Assembly (NCBI GenBank): GCA_010093605.1
Contig: MU004181.1
Location: 124,001-188,000, forward strand
Direction: 5' to 3'
DNA from: Lophium mytilinum
Taxonomy: Eukaryota; Ascomycota; Dothideomycetes; Mytilinidiales; Mytilinidiaceae
Length of the DNA: 64,000 bases
Position 1 is the first letter of the stretch. Every line of letters starts with the position of its first letter. The notes below the pieces were generated by a model. That model was given only the letters and a program-made list of their open reading frames with translations. It searched no databases and was not told the origin of the DNA. The translations under genes were made by a program, and so were the position numbers. Shown here one piece after another: positions 33,016 to 43,625 of this stretch.

Positions 33016-33776
33016 CGCGAACTGGTATTTACTAGACGTGACCAGCGTTAGCTGTCTGTAGTGATAGGGGCGTACTGATGTAGTTAAGAGCGACCAAGGC
33101 CGAGGGCGAAACGCGAACCTCGCCAGTGTTGAATGAGGTCGCTGCATGAACGGGCAAAGCGAAGACCACGCGATGGCGAAGGGGCTTAGCACTTGCCTGT
33201 GGGATGCTATCTACTGGTCTAGCGAGCGCAGCTCGTAGTGCGACCTCGATGTGGGTCGTATCGCGGGTGGATGGGGTGGGGAGCGGGTGGAGAGCGGGAG
33301 CTTCCAGAGCAGCGGTTATGACAAGTGCTCCGCCTTTGGCTGTCCACGTGATAGCATTTTCCGACCTTAGGAACGAACGGCTGAGCCACCTCATACGGTA
33401 TCATCACCATGCCAGAATGCGACCGAAATGGGCCCAATACCAGTGCGCATTGCCTCAATGCGCGGAACTGACGTTCCTATCCCTAGGCCTCCTCCTTTAC
33501 CTCCAATTCAACACCGCGACACATCAATGAAGACGAATCTTTTCCAGCTCACCAAAGCGCTTCACGCAGCATCATCACAAAGTCAAGGGCCACCAAAACA
33601 CCGTTCAACTTCAAACCTCCATCCATGTCACCCTCAAAATCCCTCCCTCTGCCGCTTCCACACCCCTCCTCTGCAACCCCCGCATCACAGCACACCGGCC
33701 AGCCCCTTGCTCATGCGGCGCGAAGTCCGCAGCGCCCCCTGAGCTCTCCCACCTTCCCTCCTCTCCCACCCCCAAA
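33016..33776. other. Intergenic region between two minus-strand genes
   Basis: Promoter side of the Zn2Cys6 gene, then the 3' flank of the gene at 33777-34114. Plus-strand frames starting 33428 and 33625 are Pro/Ser-rich and lie opposite or beside the next gene, so are treated as shadows. Confidence 0.4.
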
Positions 33777-34114
33777 TCAGAACATCTCCTCCAGCCCCTT
33801 GCTCATCCGCCGCACCACCCGCGGCACCCCGTCCCCCACCGTCACCGTCGTAACGGCAATGTCCTCGTCCTCCGTCGTTCCCCTTCCCAGGTGGATGGTC
33901 CTGGTCCTGCCCAGATTCAGGGCCGCCAGCAGCACCTCCTCCCTCTCCTCTCTCTCCCACAGTTGTGCGAGCTTCGACGTGTCAGCGAGTCAGCCAAAGA
34001 GGTGGAGCAATGGGGCTGGTATCGTACCTTAGTGCTGATGCGGTGGATCTTGCCCTTGAAACGCGCCCAAATGGCTGCGCGGAGGCCGAGGGTGTGGAGG
34101 TTGGTGCCGGGCAT
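33777..34114 (-). CDS. Small hypothetical protein, two exons, 93 aa
   Basis: Exon 1 is 34114-34028 (starts MPGTNLHTLGLRAAIWARFK), exon 2 is 33971-33777; a 56-bp intron with donor GTACGA, a GCTGAC branch-like string and acceptor GAAG separates them. Joining removes a frame conflict and leaves one clean frame ending VVRRMSKGLEEMF. The N-terminal 25 residues are amphipathic and basic, which could be a mitochondrial presequence (inference). The middle is acidic/basic helical (LWEREEREEVLLAALNL). No family recognised. Confidence 0.55.
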
Positions 34115-34498
34115 GCTGATGGATGGATGGATGATTGTTGGTTGTGGGGCTTCGAGGGTTGTGGATGTGGATGTGGATGTGGACTTGGATGTGGATTGTG
34201 TGATCAAGATGGATGTTGGTTTGTGAGGCTTTGGAAGATGGAGGTTGGAGGAAGGCAGGAATCAGGGTTTATATGGCACGGCTTTAGAGAGATGATAATG
34301 GCTATTCAAGGTGAAGTTGCATGAAACAATGGCACCCGGTTAACTTCACTGTTGCGAGGACTGGGTCAAGCGACTGAGCCGGAGGGCCCGATTTTCACTT
34401 AGATAGATCCGGGTACAGCCACCGGTAGCCACTACAGACGTTGCTACCCGATCGACGTTTTGTGAAGCTATGAGTTAGAGGCAAAGATGGAGGATGCG

Positions 34499-34868
34499 AA
34501 ATAGGGGTTGTCTCAGGGTGTTGGATCTTATACTACCTCCTACCTTCAATCTAGAACTGCATGAAAGCACAATCGGGGGAAGAATACTTACAGGCGCCAA
34601 GCCGCCTCATGCATTGTCACTACGAAGTCGAACGTTGGGAAAAACGGTTCTAATCCGAATGCTCTACTTTTCACAACCAAGAAACCACCCCCATCCCGCA
34701 TCCTTCTTCCAACCTGTCTATATGTGGCCACCATCACCGCCAGTTGAGCTAAGAATAGTCCGGCTCGACCGGCCGCCTCATGCAGTATCACCACAAAGCC
34801 AATAGCGATTGTAAAACGTTCCAATTTAGCCTGCTGTAACATGCGCCACCCTCAGACAACCCCTATTT
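34499..34868. mobile_element. MITE-like element with 22-bp inverted ends
   Basis: The left end 34499-34520 reads AAATAGGGGTTGTCT-CAGGGTG; the reverse complement of the right end 34847-34868 is AAATAGGGGTTGTCT-GAGGGTG, one mismatch in 22. Similarity extends two or three bases outward (GC before AAAT). Length is 370 bp, with no coding capacity for a transposase. No clear target-site duplication was found. Inside are short repeats of GCCGCCTCATGCA. It fits a non-autonomous DNA transposon. Confidence 0.5.
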
Positions 34869-35567
34869 TGCCTTCCTCGTCTCGGCCACCAACTCATAAG
34901 GTCATGGAAAGTCGATTCAACTTAGTATTTTAAGCTTCATTAGCCCGCCTCATGCAACGCCGTCATGGTGCCAGGAGGATGTAGGATGTGGTTTGTATTT
35001 AGGTCACAGAGTATATGAAATTTGGTTTGGAGCGGTTCTCGGTAGGCTTTGATTCCGTCACTATAGTGCATGATGTAGCTTGGGTAAGAACACTACGGGC
35101 TCAATCAGAGGCCACCGGACTCCGCCTTCTCGCCGTTATCAAGAGACTCTTTCTCGAAATCTCGAGAGAACAGCGAATCGTAGTCATACCCGTCCGTCGT
35201 CCATGCTGTCCATTCCCTGCGCCAAACCAGTGCTAACACTCGCTTCCAGGGCGCACTTCTCGCACTGATGATCCTCTTCGAACGCCGTTTCGGGTAGGTC
35301 TCCCTGGCGGTGGATGAGAAACGCAGGAAGATTGTCATGTCCACCGCCCAAATTTCTCGTCAAGTTCGGGAAGCGGTACGCAGCTGCAGGCGATGGTTAG
35401 CCCATTTGGAGCATCTACCGTGGTGCTCCCTGTGCCTATGGTAGTAGATGGTGCCAGGCGCCTAGTGCTCGATCGAGTTCGGTAGGTTGGGCCCATCTAA
35501 CGATTTCGCTGGCAGGTACGAAAATGGTTGAGAAAGCACGATTTCCAGCCTCGTCAAGTGAACTCAC
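34869..35567. other. Short diverged repeats, no gene
   Basis: CCGCCTCATGCA-type strings occur at 34612, 34771 and 34949, and an inverted form at 35040-35080. In the appropriate frames they give peptides such as FGLERF and HEAAW, which are repeat shadows rather than a gene. Confidence 0.4.
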
Positions 35568-35915
35568 CTCGACGGTGTACATCCTGGGTACTGGAAAGGC
35601 AGCTGGGCGTGTGCTGTCGTCGATGCGTGCGCGCAGGTCTCAGCCGATGGGAGAATACCAAAAGGGAGCATATACGAACCGGCGCGTGTTGTTGGATGTA
35701 CCGTAGGCTGACGGATTGGGTATAGCGGAGGGCAACCTGGGCATTAGACTATCATGGCGTGCTTCTGTGGCGTCCGGCGTCTGAGTATATGAGAGACAAC
35801 TGGTAGAGGATTGACCGCCCTGAGGAGAAAAGGGGCCATATGTTTGCAAGAAGGGGTTGTCGGAGACGGGGAATGCTGCGAGTAGCGCTCCATCTTGGTG
35901 CTTCTGAATTAGCAT
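35568..35915 (-). pseudogene. Coding-like exon with one stop, unknown
   Basis: ATG 35915 opens MLIQKHQDGALLAAFPVSDN and runs to RRFVYAPFWYSPIG, then a TGA, after which the same frame continues DLRARIDDSTRPAAFPVPRM to a good donor (GAG|GTGAGT at 35567). A single TGA, consistent with a CGA-to-TGA change, splits an otherwise convincing exon. Family not recognised. Confidence 0.4.
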
Positions 35916-36330
35916 GGTTTGCTCCCGCGAGGTGATTGCTCTCAGTCGCCCACACTGTCAGACTGGGCCCATCCCCGGCTTGGTGGGCTGCTTTGCGCGC
36001 CATTACTGGAAGCTGTGCTGCCAAATCGACCAGCGCAAAGGGTGGTCGCGGCGGCGTTGAGGAAAAGATTCCTGATCAGCGCAATGCAGCCTTCCTTACG
36101 GATGGATGCTTTATGGGTATGTGGAATTGAAGAGGGGCGCATTGGCGGGAGCATCGAGCGGCGAGCGAAGCCAATGAGCACCTCCGCCGTGGCTCCTTCG
36201 CTCCGCCTTCACGTGACGTTCGATCCTAGAACCGAGATAGGCGGAAATGATGATTATTGGGCAGCATTTGCATTTGGGTCACAATGTGAGCTTGCAGTGA
36301 CGACGTGTATGTCTATGCGCACCTTTTGCC

Positions 36331-37112
36331 GCTGCTAGGGGTGCCCCCATAGCTTTTCCATAATAAAGAAGCCACGTCTTGTTCCATATCGTGAAACTTG
36401 AACTGCCTTTTGACTAGCTAGCTCTCTAGTTTCTAGGGCACTCCTGACGGTGGTATCTAGCTTCCGAAAGGGATGCGAAAGGAATTGGGCTTCAAGGCTA
36501 GAAAAATGTTTGTCCGAAAGCATTTGCATATGGGTCACAATGGGAGCTTCTAGCGATATTCCATCGGTTTCTGCACACCTTTTACTCCTGCTAGAAGTGT
36601 CCCTTTAGCTTTTTAATAATCTAGAAACCATGTTCTGTTCTACACAGTAGACTCTAGGCTGCCTTTTGACAGGCTAGCTTTCTAGTCGCTAGGTACTCCT
36701 GACGGTGGTGTTTAGCATCTAAAGGTGATGCTAAAGGGATGGGACTTGGGCGCTTAGATCCACGGCGTTGAATTTGCTGCTGATAGAAGTACTACTATAG
36801 CTTTTCCAAAATCTGGAAGCTATGTCCTGTTTCATACAGTGGAATTTGGACTGCCTTTTGACTGGGTAGCTTTCAGGTCGCCAGGGTACTGCTGACAGTG
36901 GCGTCTAGCTTCCAAAGTGGATACGCAAGGAGTGTGACTGGGATGCATAGATCTACGGCCTTGAATTAGCTGCTGCCAGAAGTGCCCCCATAGCTTTTCC
37001 AAAATCTACACACCATGTCATGTTCTATACCGTGGAATCTGCACAGCCTCTTGCCTAGCTAGCTTTCTATCCACCAGGGTGCTCCTGACAGTGGTATTTG
37101 GCTTCCAAACGT
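36331..37112 (+). repeat. Tandem satellite block, four units of about 190-255 bp
   Basis: Unit starts are near 36331, 36587, 36775 and 36969. Each has GCTGCTAGxxGTG(C)CCC, ATAGCTTTTCCAxAATCT, CCATGTC(x)TGTTC, ACTGCCTTTTGACT, AGCTAGCTxTCTAG and a core (G)CACTCCTGACxGTGG followed by TAGCTTCC. The core and the GACTAGCTAGCT string link it to the 10.2-10.7 kb block. No coding capacity. Confidence 0.75.
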
Positions 37113-37446
37113 GATGCTCAAGAAGTCATATTCGTGTGCGTGGAGTGTAAAGTCACGCATTCAAGGGGGCATCGCTGCCTGCATGTTGGAGGTGTGGGCA
37201 TATGGTGCCCTCAAGCGCCTTTTTTGATGAAGAAGGAGATATACAGAAGAACGCCACTCTCACTGACATACCCACATCTTTCCGATACTACTAGTGATCT
37301 CACAATCCTTCCTTACGGCACAAACAGCCCGCAGAACCGCTTCCATCCCCACATCCTACAGGCTACTCCAACTTCCCCTAGTCAGACCGACATAACTTCC
37401 AGTAGTACGGGAACGATGGAGGGGAACAAGCGGCTCGTTGTTGCGC

Positions 37447-38092
37447 TTAGTCGCCATAGAGGGAATCATCATCCACCCAATCGTCTAACTCACATAGTCA
37501 GCGAACAATTCCCAACAGTGGCATGCATCTTGAGCAAGCGTGCCGCTTTGCTGCGCGGAAAGCAGCTAGATAACACTCACCCTCGTCTACACCCTCGCCA
37601 GGCGTGCCCTCCTCGTCGGCCACATCCGCGGTGAAGAGCTCCTCGTTGCCCTACAAATGCAGCGTGTCAGTCACTTGGTCTCCGCGTAGCTATACGCGCA
37701 GAGGCATTGGGATGCGTGGGCTGCCATACCTGCTCCGCCGAGGAACTGGGCACGGCTGAAATCGACTCGGAGGCCGACGAGTCACTGGCTACGGCGTTGT
37801 CGATGGTGCCGGGGGCGCCTGTAGGCGTAGGTGATTGTGCAGAACCGGTCTCAGGGCTGGCCGAATCGCGCTGTGGTGCCGCAGCGTCAGCGGAGACGAA
37901 GAGGGATCCGCCAGCGCTTCTGGGTCTGCTCGGGCGTGTGGTGGAGGGTGGGGGGGTGATGCTGGCCGTGTCCGCGAATATACCAAAGCGTGCCGAAATG
38001 TCTTGCAGCAGCATGCGGCGGCGGGGTGCGAGCAGGGTTGGCGCGCTCTTTGACGTTGCGCCCTGCTGGACATTTTCCTTGCCGGGGGCCAT
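37447..38092 (-). CDS. Small acidic-tailed hypothetical protein, three exons
   Basis: Exons 38092-37730, 37650-37581 and 37484-37447 give 156 aa; introns of 79 and 96 bp with GTATGG and GTGAGT donors and a GCTGAC branch in the second. The start MAPGKENVQQ is followed by RRRMLLQDISARFGIFADTA, then a Ser/Ala/Pro-rich linker, and the last two exons form a strongly acidic tail (DVADEEGTPGEG, then DDWVDDDSLYGD). The short basic segment plus acidic tail suggests a nuclear or chaperone-like binding protein, but no family is recognised. The exon model rests on splice motifs and on the coherent acidic tail. Confidence 0.6.
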
Positions 38093-38894
38093 CTTGAATA
38101 GGCCTTGAAGAGGATGCGCTGTGCGGAAAGGTGTGGCAGGAGGGGGAGGTGCGGTTTGGGCTGGCGTGGACGACGACGCAGGCTTGCCCAGCAGATACGC
38201 CAGCCTCCTAATTTAAATTCTTCCCCGCGCTCACGGAGACGGCCTCATTGCCGCCGAAACAGAGTTTTCTTTACACGTAAGGAACAGAAAACGAGTGATG
38301 ATTAGTCACACTTGGGCCATCATGGGCGTCAAGTCGGGCGGAGAGAGCTGAGTATATGGGAATCGGGTAGTCTTAGGGGGGTTTTCTGCTGCAATATAGA
38401 GCTAGACGTACACGCTATGTGGGAATAAAGTTATGAACTTGTCCTTCACAGCTCAGGGCTAAATCTAACACATGGAACACTTGATGAAACATCTTCGTAG
38501 GGCGGGGTCAGTATGCGAGATATGCACGCGGGCGCTTGTTTTACAACTTCATTTTGATTCATTCTACTGCAGGTTTGGAAGATTATGAAAAGAAAAGCAA
38601 GTGACGTTCCCTTTCGAGCCCACCAGTTGCATTGATGCCCGAGAAGCAACCTCTACTACCATGTGTTGCCGCCCATTTTTATGTGCCTTTCCGCCAGACA
38701 GATGATAGTAGTACCACTGACTATCGCAATACCGTAACTCAGCCTTCCCACCTACGTCCCTGTCGGCCTTCTGACAGTCTATCATCTCTGGGAAACCTCA
38801 GCAAGGCCCTCGCACTCCCTCGCCGAATGTCCTGTCATTACTACCTAGTTCAGCGGTCAGCAAAGGACACCGGCAACATAGATAGATGTACTAC

Positions 38895-40770
38895 TTACTC
38901 TCGCCAGTAGCCAGGGTAGAACGCAGATCGGGCCATGTGCGGGTCGTCATCCTCGTTTGGCTGCGTGCTTGCGTCTCGGCGAGCTTGAGAGCTTCCAGCG
39001 GGAGCTGGCACTGGCGCCTCATTTGCAACCATTCCAGCACCGTAGTTGGCGAGTACCCTGTAATGGCTCTCGAATGGATCAGCTCTCGGTGTCGCGAACT
39101 CCGCTAACTCCTCCGCGAACCAATTTGGCTCCTCGTCCGTAGCCTGAGTTATCATGAGCATGGAGGGATCAACAGTAAGGTCCGTGATGCCAGCATCTGT
39201 CTGGTTCCTAATTTCTTCCGGTATCTCGTTCATGGAGGCATCAATGGACGGATCCAATTCCTCGCCCATGCCGCTGCCCTGGGTCTCCGCGACGCGGTCC
39301 CCCGAGACCCCTGAGCGCTGGGGGTCGTACGCGCGAGATGGGTCCATCCCTCTGGCCTCACAGATTCCAAGTGCATCATCGTAGTCGTAGAGTGCGATAT
39401 TGAAGCTTGTCTGTGCGGCATCGAAGCTCGCCTGTGCGGCATCGACGGTTGCTCTTGTGGCATAGACGCTTGCTCTTGCGGCATCAAGGACTGCCCTTGC
39501 GGCACTGGAGTTTGCTTCTGCGGCATCGAGGACTACCCTTGTAGCTTCGTAGCGAGCCAAACAGGCGGCATCAGACTCAGGCTCCTCGTTGAGGCCGTGG
39601 CGGGGCTGATAAGGGTTAACGAGCGCACGCTGGGCTATGGCTTGCATTTGCTCAACTGGTCCAACTCCAGGGCGTTGCGCGAGCGCGGAGTTGACGGGAC
39701 CACGGCCGGTGGATGCGCGCACCTGTCTAGCCCGAGGGTGGTGAGCTTGTGCACCTGCTTCATCTCTCTCCCGTTCTTCTTGCATCAAGGCCTGGTGACG
39801 GGCATTGCGCTCGGCCATGGTCAAGCGAGGGCGGCGCGGTGGTGTAGCTGTCACTACATCGTCCCCCTGGCCTTGCGCGAGTGCGCTGTTGCGGGAACCA
39901 CGGCTGGTGGCTAGACGCAGCTGTTCGGTGTGATGGCGAGGATCATGTGGAGATGCCACTGCTCTACCTCCCAAACCATGCGTGCCCCTGGCGTCGGGGA
40001 AGTAACGGTCAGGGCGTACGGAAACCCGTCCGACACGGGTTTGATAGGTATTTGGCGCCGCTTGGGGTTCGTCCTCTTCTTCTTCATCCTCGTCTTCCAT
40101 GGCCTCAGTGTTGAGGGAACCACGGCCAGTAGCACGTGGGGTCGGTCCAGCACGAGGTCGCTCAGCCTGCCGAGAACCTGCTCCTCCACCTCCCTGGCTC
40201 CGCGTGACATTAGTGGCGAGGGAACCGCGGTTGGTGCTTGTCGTGCGCTCTCCAGAAGAGTTGCTAAATGGAAGTATGGTTTCATCATGGCCCAGCACCT
40301 GCGAGGTGCTGAAGCGGCGACCTGGAGTCGTAGCAGGCTGAGCGACGATCACTCCCGTGGACGAGTGGCGGCCTTTGAGTGCAATTGTCTGGCGCTTGGG
40401 CTGGCGCTCGGAATCGCTGTCATCGTCGGACTGCTCGGCGGGGGGAGCAAGTCCTCTGAGCGCGGAGGTGATTCCTGTCTTAGAGGCGCGCCTCTTCCTC
40501 TTCTTCGCGCTCGGTTGCGAGTTACTGCTCGCGTCGCCGCACCTGTGGCAATTATGCTGGCCTGCCTTCTTACAACGCTCGCAGGTGTCGTGGCCGGGGC
40601 GCATCCAGCAGGGACCCTTTTTTTGCCTACGACAGTATGTGCCTTGTCCATGCTGTTAGCTTGTGGTGTACAGGTTATCATAGGACGCTGAAGTACTCAC
40701 AGCAATTGCGTCCAATCTGCTTGACAGCGTCTTTGGGGACGTCCTCTTCCTTCCCTTTTTTGGGCGCCAT
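38895..40770 (-). CDS. Zn(II)2Cys6-like protein with coding minisatellite
   Basis: Exons 40770-40701 and 40642-38895 (605 aa), with a 58-bp intron (donor GTGAGT, branch GCTAAC). The intron splits the first Cys codon of the cluster in phase 1, the same place as in the 31215-33015 gene. Residues 24-55 read C-x2-C-x7-C-x8-C-x2-C-x7-C, a slightly loosened fungal zinc cluster. KKRKRR near residue 70 is a likely nuclear signal. The middle is disordered with repeated R-G-(S/P)-x-N motifs and a Glu/Asp run; the later part has about seven heptads of the type (V/S)xDAA(R/Q)A, likely a coiled coil; the C-terminus is acidic. No classical activation-domain homology. Probably a nuclear DNA-binding protein. 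Confidence 0.7.
39400..39545. repeat. 21-bp coding minisatellite
   Basis: About seven units of the type CTTGCGGCATCgAgGacTGCC inside the second Zn2Cys6 gene. Each unit codes for one heptad, so copy-number change would lengthen the coiled coil in frame. Confidence 0.75.
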
Positions 40771-41409
40771 GAACGTAGCGGCCTCGAAATGGGCGGCGAC
40801 GTCTACGAGGTGGGGAACGACCACGGCGCTGGGTATCTGTGGAGCAGCGCGAGGGGTGATGGAGTTATTGGCGTGCGGACCAAAATGTGGAGTGGAAGTT
40901 GAAGAGGTGGATGGCGAAAAAGTGGAGAGGAAGGTGGAGAGTTGGAGGGGCGGGCGACGAGCCTTTACACTGTTGACTGGAGTTGTGTGAATGGTGCCGC
41001 CTCGCAAGAGCAGGCGATGCCCGTCTTCCAGGATACCTTGCCGAGATTGAGATCGTTTTCGTGATTAGTGCAGTGCCGAGCAGAAAGTTGCGAACTGCGA
41101 GATGATGGTGTCGTAGTGTTGTGAATAGAAACCACTGGCCGCAGGACGTTAAAGTCTCCACGCCCAAGCACATGAAACTCTCGGCGGGCAAACATGGATG
41201 TCAAATCACTGCCTGCGAGGGGGCAAAAAGCTGTGTTTCGCATAACTCATTGTGCCATAGTGCGCTGAGCTTTATTTTGTTCGCCGCTCGCTACACTTCC
41301 TCACGTTTCTCTACACGCGCTAAACCATCACCACCAGCCCGCAACTTCAATAACCAGCAGCAAAAGAACACAACGTCTATAGATAGAGCCACATAGACAT
41401 ATCAAAAGC

Positions 41410-41575
41410 AAAAAAATGTTTTCCTCGTAAGGACTCTAGGCGAATACCGCCTGCTCGGGACTCGAACCCAGCATGTTCCTATGATGATTGTCAGCATGTT
41501 TCATTACCACCCTCACCACCGGGGTGAGGGCGGGGTACAGTTCGAACTGTAGGAAATATATAGCTAAGGTCAGGG
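41410..41575 (-). ncRNA. Stem-loop/box-B element, copy B
   Basis: Minus strand, in order: TATATATTTCCTACAGTTCG, GCCCTCACC/GGTGAGGG hairpin (loop CCGGT-like, 41509-41531), GGTGGTAATGAAACATGCT, box-B GGGTTCGAGTCCC, GAGTCCTTACGAGGAAAAC, and T7 (41410-41416). Same layout as copies A, C and D. Confidence 0.55.
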
Positions 41576-42213
41576 CCGAGCCCCTCCTCCCCATTTCCCC
41601 CCCACGGCATTTTAACTAGTACTACCACAACCCGCAGAGCTCCTAGGCTAAGCTTGCTTTCTCAGCGAGTTGAGTCTTCGCCCTGCGCCAGGGGTGCCCC
41701 GCCCATAGGGAAAATAAGAAGCTATTGGCGAATTTTGCGCCTGCGAGCCGCAGGGCCCTGCCACCTGTGCCACCAGCCGCCACGCAACACTACCCTCCCG
41801 AACTGAATGTTCTACTTTGGCCGCGGCCTCCTTATGCACTGTGCTTTCTTCGTCCCCCATACTCCTTGGCAGGGCGTCTTCCTCAAGGGCGCCATCACGC
41901 AGCCGTTGTCACCAAAAGCTGTGCCCCATCGGGTTGTTTGGCTGGAGCGTCTTCGCCTCCTACCTGCACGCCCTGTACGGCTACACATGTGTCACTCATG
42001 TTAGGTCAATGGAGAATCATCCAGCGCCGTCTGTCTACGCTCATCATCCTCTAGAAATCTTCAACCCAGGCTACAGCTTCTGGCATCACAAACGCGACCT
42101 CGCCCGCTCCATCCCTCCAGCACTACAAACAACCATCGCTTTCCATATTCCTCTACTCTCTCTACTCTTCCACGAATCCGTCAACCCAGCGCCCCCTCCA
42201 TCCCTCGCATCCA
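41576..42213. other. No supported gene
   Basis: Plus-strand frames at 41725-42239 are open but have no motif and run into the 3' end of the family B gene on the other strand. Confidence 0.4.
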
Positions 42214-43458
42214 TCACTCGCGCTCAAAGAACTTCTTAAAATTCTCATGCCAATAATGCCACTCCGACCACCCCCCCTCGTCCACAAGCTTCTCCACTCT
42301 CCTCCCCTCCACCCTCACGCTCTCCGGCGGCACCGCCCCACCCCACAGCAAATCCTCCTCCTCCTGCCACGGGAACAGCTTCTTCCACACAAATCCAATC
42401 AAATCCTCTCCGTCACTGAAGTACGCCCGAGCGTGGATCGTCGTCATGCTTTCCGGCATATCATCAAGCGTGAGGATGGGGCGGTTTGCGCATTCGGGAG
42501 CGCAGCGCTCGATGATTGCTAGCGCTTCTGAGCGCGGGAAAGCCTGGCCGATTGTGAAGGAGCCGGGGAAGTCGGGGCGGGGGGTTAGGGAGGGGAGGGG
42601 TGGGCCTGCTCTGGGGGCGGGACGGGATGGACGGGGACGGGTAGGTATACTAGGGCGAGGGTTGAGATACCGGTTTAGGAAAACAGGGGCAAAGGGGAAC
42701 TGGCTGGTTCGGAGACCGACAGAGAGGTTGGCTCTCAGGCCGGGGGAGGGATTTGCTCTGCGAGCTAGAGGAGATTGGCCGACTGGAAGACCTAGGGTGA
42801 AGCCAACGTCGCCAGGAGTTGGCGTGAAAGGACTGATTGTAGGAGCCCTCGGAGTGGCCTGGGCCGGGGTAAATGGACTGACCGTGGGAGCCCTTGGAGT
42901 GACTTGGGCTGGCGTGAACGGACTGACCGTGGGAGCTTGGGGAGCGTATAAGAATCGACGACCATCGATTGCGTTCCATTCGCGACTAGGCGTATGAGGG
43001 TGTCCAAGAGAGGGTGGGAGCCGACTAGTGGAGGGAGTTAGAACAAAAGGATCTGTATGAGTACCTTGATCGACATAAAGGATTGCAGCTGCTGTCGCGG
43101 GAGAAGTGTGTTGCTCTCCGATTCCAGTCAAGCCACTATCTGTCTGCGGGGCGTCATTAGACCGATGCGGCCTATGTAGTCCGGAGGAAGAAGTACGAGG
43201 AATACTATGGCCTGCTTGATCGTCCTCTGGTCGACTTGCACGAGATGAGCGGAGAGGATGAGCTGGTGCTACGCTTGGTTCCTGAGGTGTGGGCTTAGGA
43301 TGCCGAGCGAGTGGACTCTTGCTAGAGCGTGAGTGTTGTTCCATGTTTGATTCAGATTCGGAGGCTGGTGTTGTAGGTTTGTCGTTAATCCTGCTAGGAA
43401 GGCAATCTCGGACGGGTCCACGATGGTAGATCTCACGGCTTGGGATCAGGTCATACAT
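42214..43458 (-). CDS. Family B protein with long disordered N-terminus
   Basis: Encodes 414 aa from ATG 43458; MEQHSRSS at residue 39 is an alternative start. Residues 1-295 are Ser/Pro/Arg-rich and disordered, with three 15-residue repeats (APTVSPFTPAQVTPR type) at 174-215, coded by a 45-bp minisatellite at 42814-42939. Residues 296-414 are the family B domain: DFPGSFTIGQAF, an LDDMPES loop, the signature YFSDGEDLIGFVW (351-363), LLWGGA and a C-terminal WSEWHYWHENFKKFF. The other members have only this domain. A TATATA box lies at 43502-43507, 44 bp upstream. Orphan family; function unknown. Confidence 0.75.
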   Translation of the reverse strand: MYDLIPSREIYHRGPVRDCLPSRINDKPTTPASESESNMEQHSRSSKSPLARHPKPTPQEPSVAPAHPLRSSRASRPEDDQAGHSIPRTSSSGLHRPHRSNDAPQTDSGLTGIGEQHTSPATAAAILYVDQGTHTDPFVLTPSTSRLPPSLGHPHTPSREWNAIDGRRFLYAPQAPTVSPFTPAQVTPRAPTVSPFTPAQATPRAPTISPFTPTPGDVGFTLGLPVGQSPLARRANPSPGLRANLSVGLRTSQFPFAPVFLNRYLNPRPSIPTRPRPSRPAPRAGPPLPSLTPRPDFPGSFTIGQAFPRSEALAIIERCAPECANRPILTLDDMPESMTTIHARAYFSDGEDLIGFVWKKLFPWQEEEDLLWGGAVPPESVRVEGRRVEKLVDEGGWSEWHYWHENFKKFFERE

Positions 43459-43501
43459 GTACTTGCGTGCGGGAGAAAGTGCGCAGAGTGGAGCAAGCTA
43501 C

Positions 43502-43507
43502 TATATA
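43502..43507 (-). promoter_or_regulatory. TATA box of the 42214-43458 gene
   Basis: TATATA 44 bp before the ATG on the minus strand. Confidence 0.4.
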
Positions 43508-43625
43508 CGCAGACTATCACGCATTTTGATCACGCTGTCACTTCGTACTATGCATGGAATTAGATCTTAGACTAAGATTTCGTGAAAAAGTTTGCCTTTG
43601 CCTCTATTCAAACTCTTGCGGAAGC

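Noticed and set aside
34588-35236. Repeated peptide FGLERF...HEAAW as a gene family
   Set aside because: The repeats occur on both strands within a MITE-like region and its flank; they are translations of a DNA repeat.
36331-37112. CRISPR-like array
   Set aside because: Units are 190-255 bp, diverged throughout and with no identical short repeats or unique spacers; a satellite in a eukaryote.
37098-37634. 178-codon plus-strand frame
   Set aside because: Overlaps the exons of the better supported minus-strand gene 37447-38092 and part of the satellite block.
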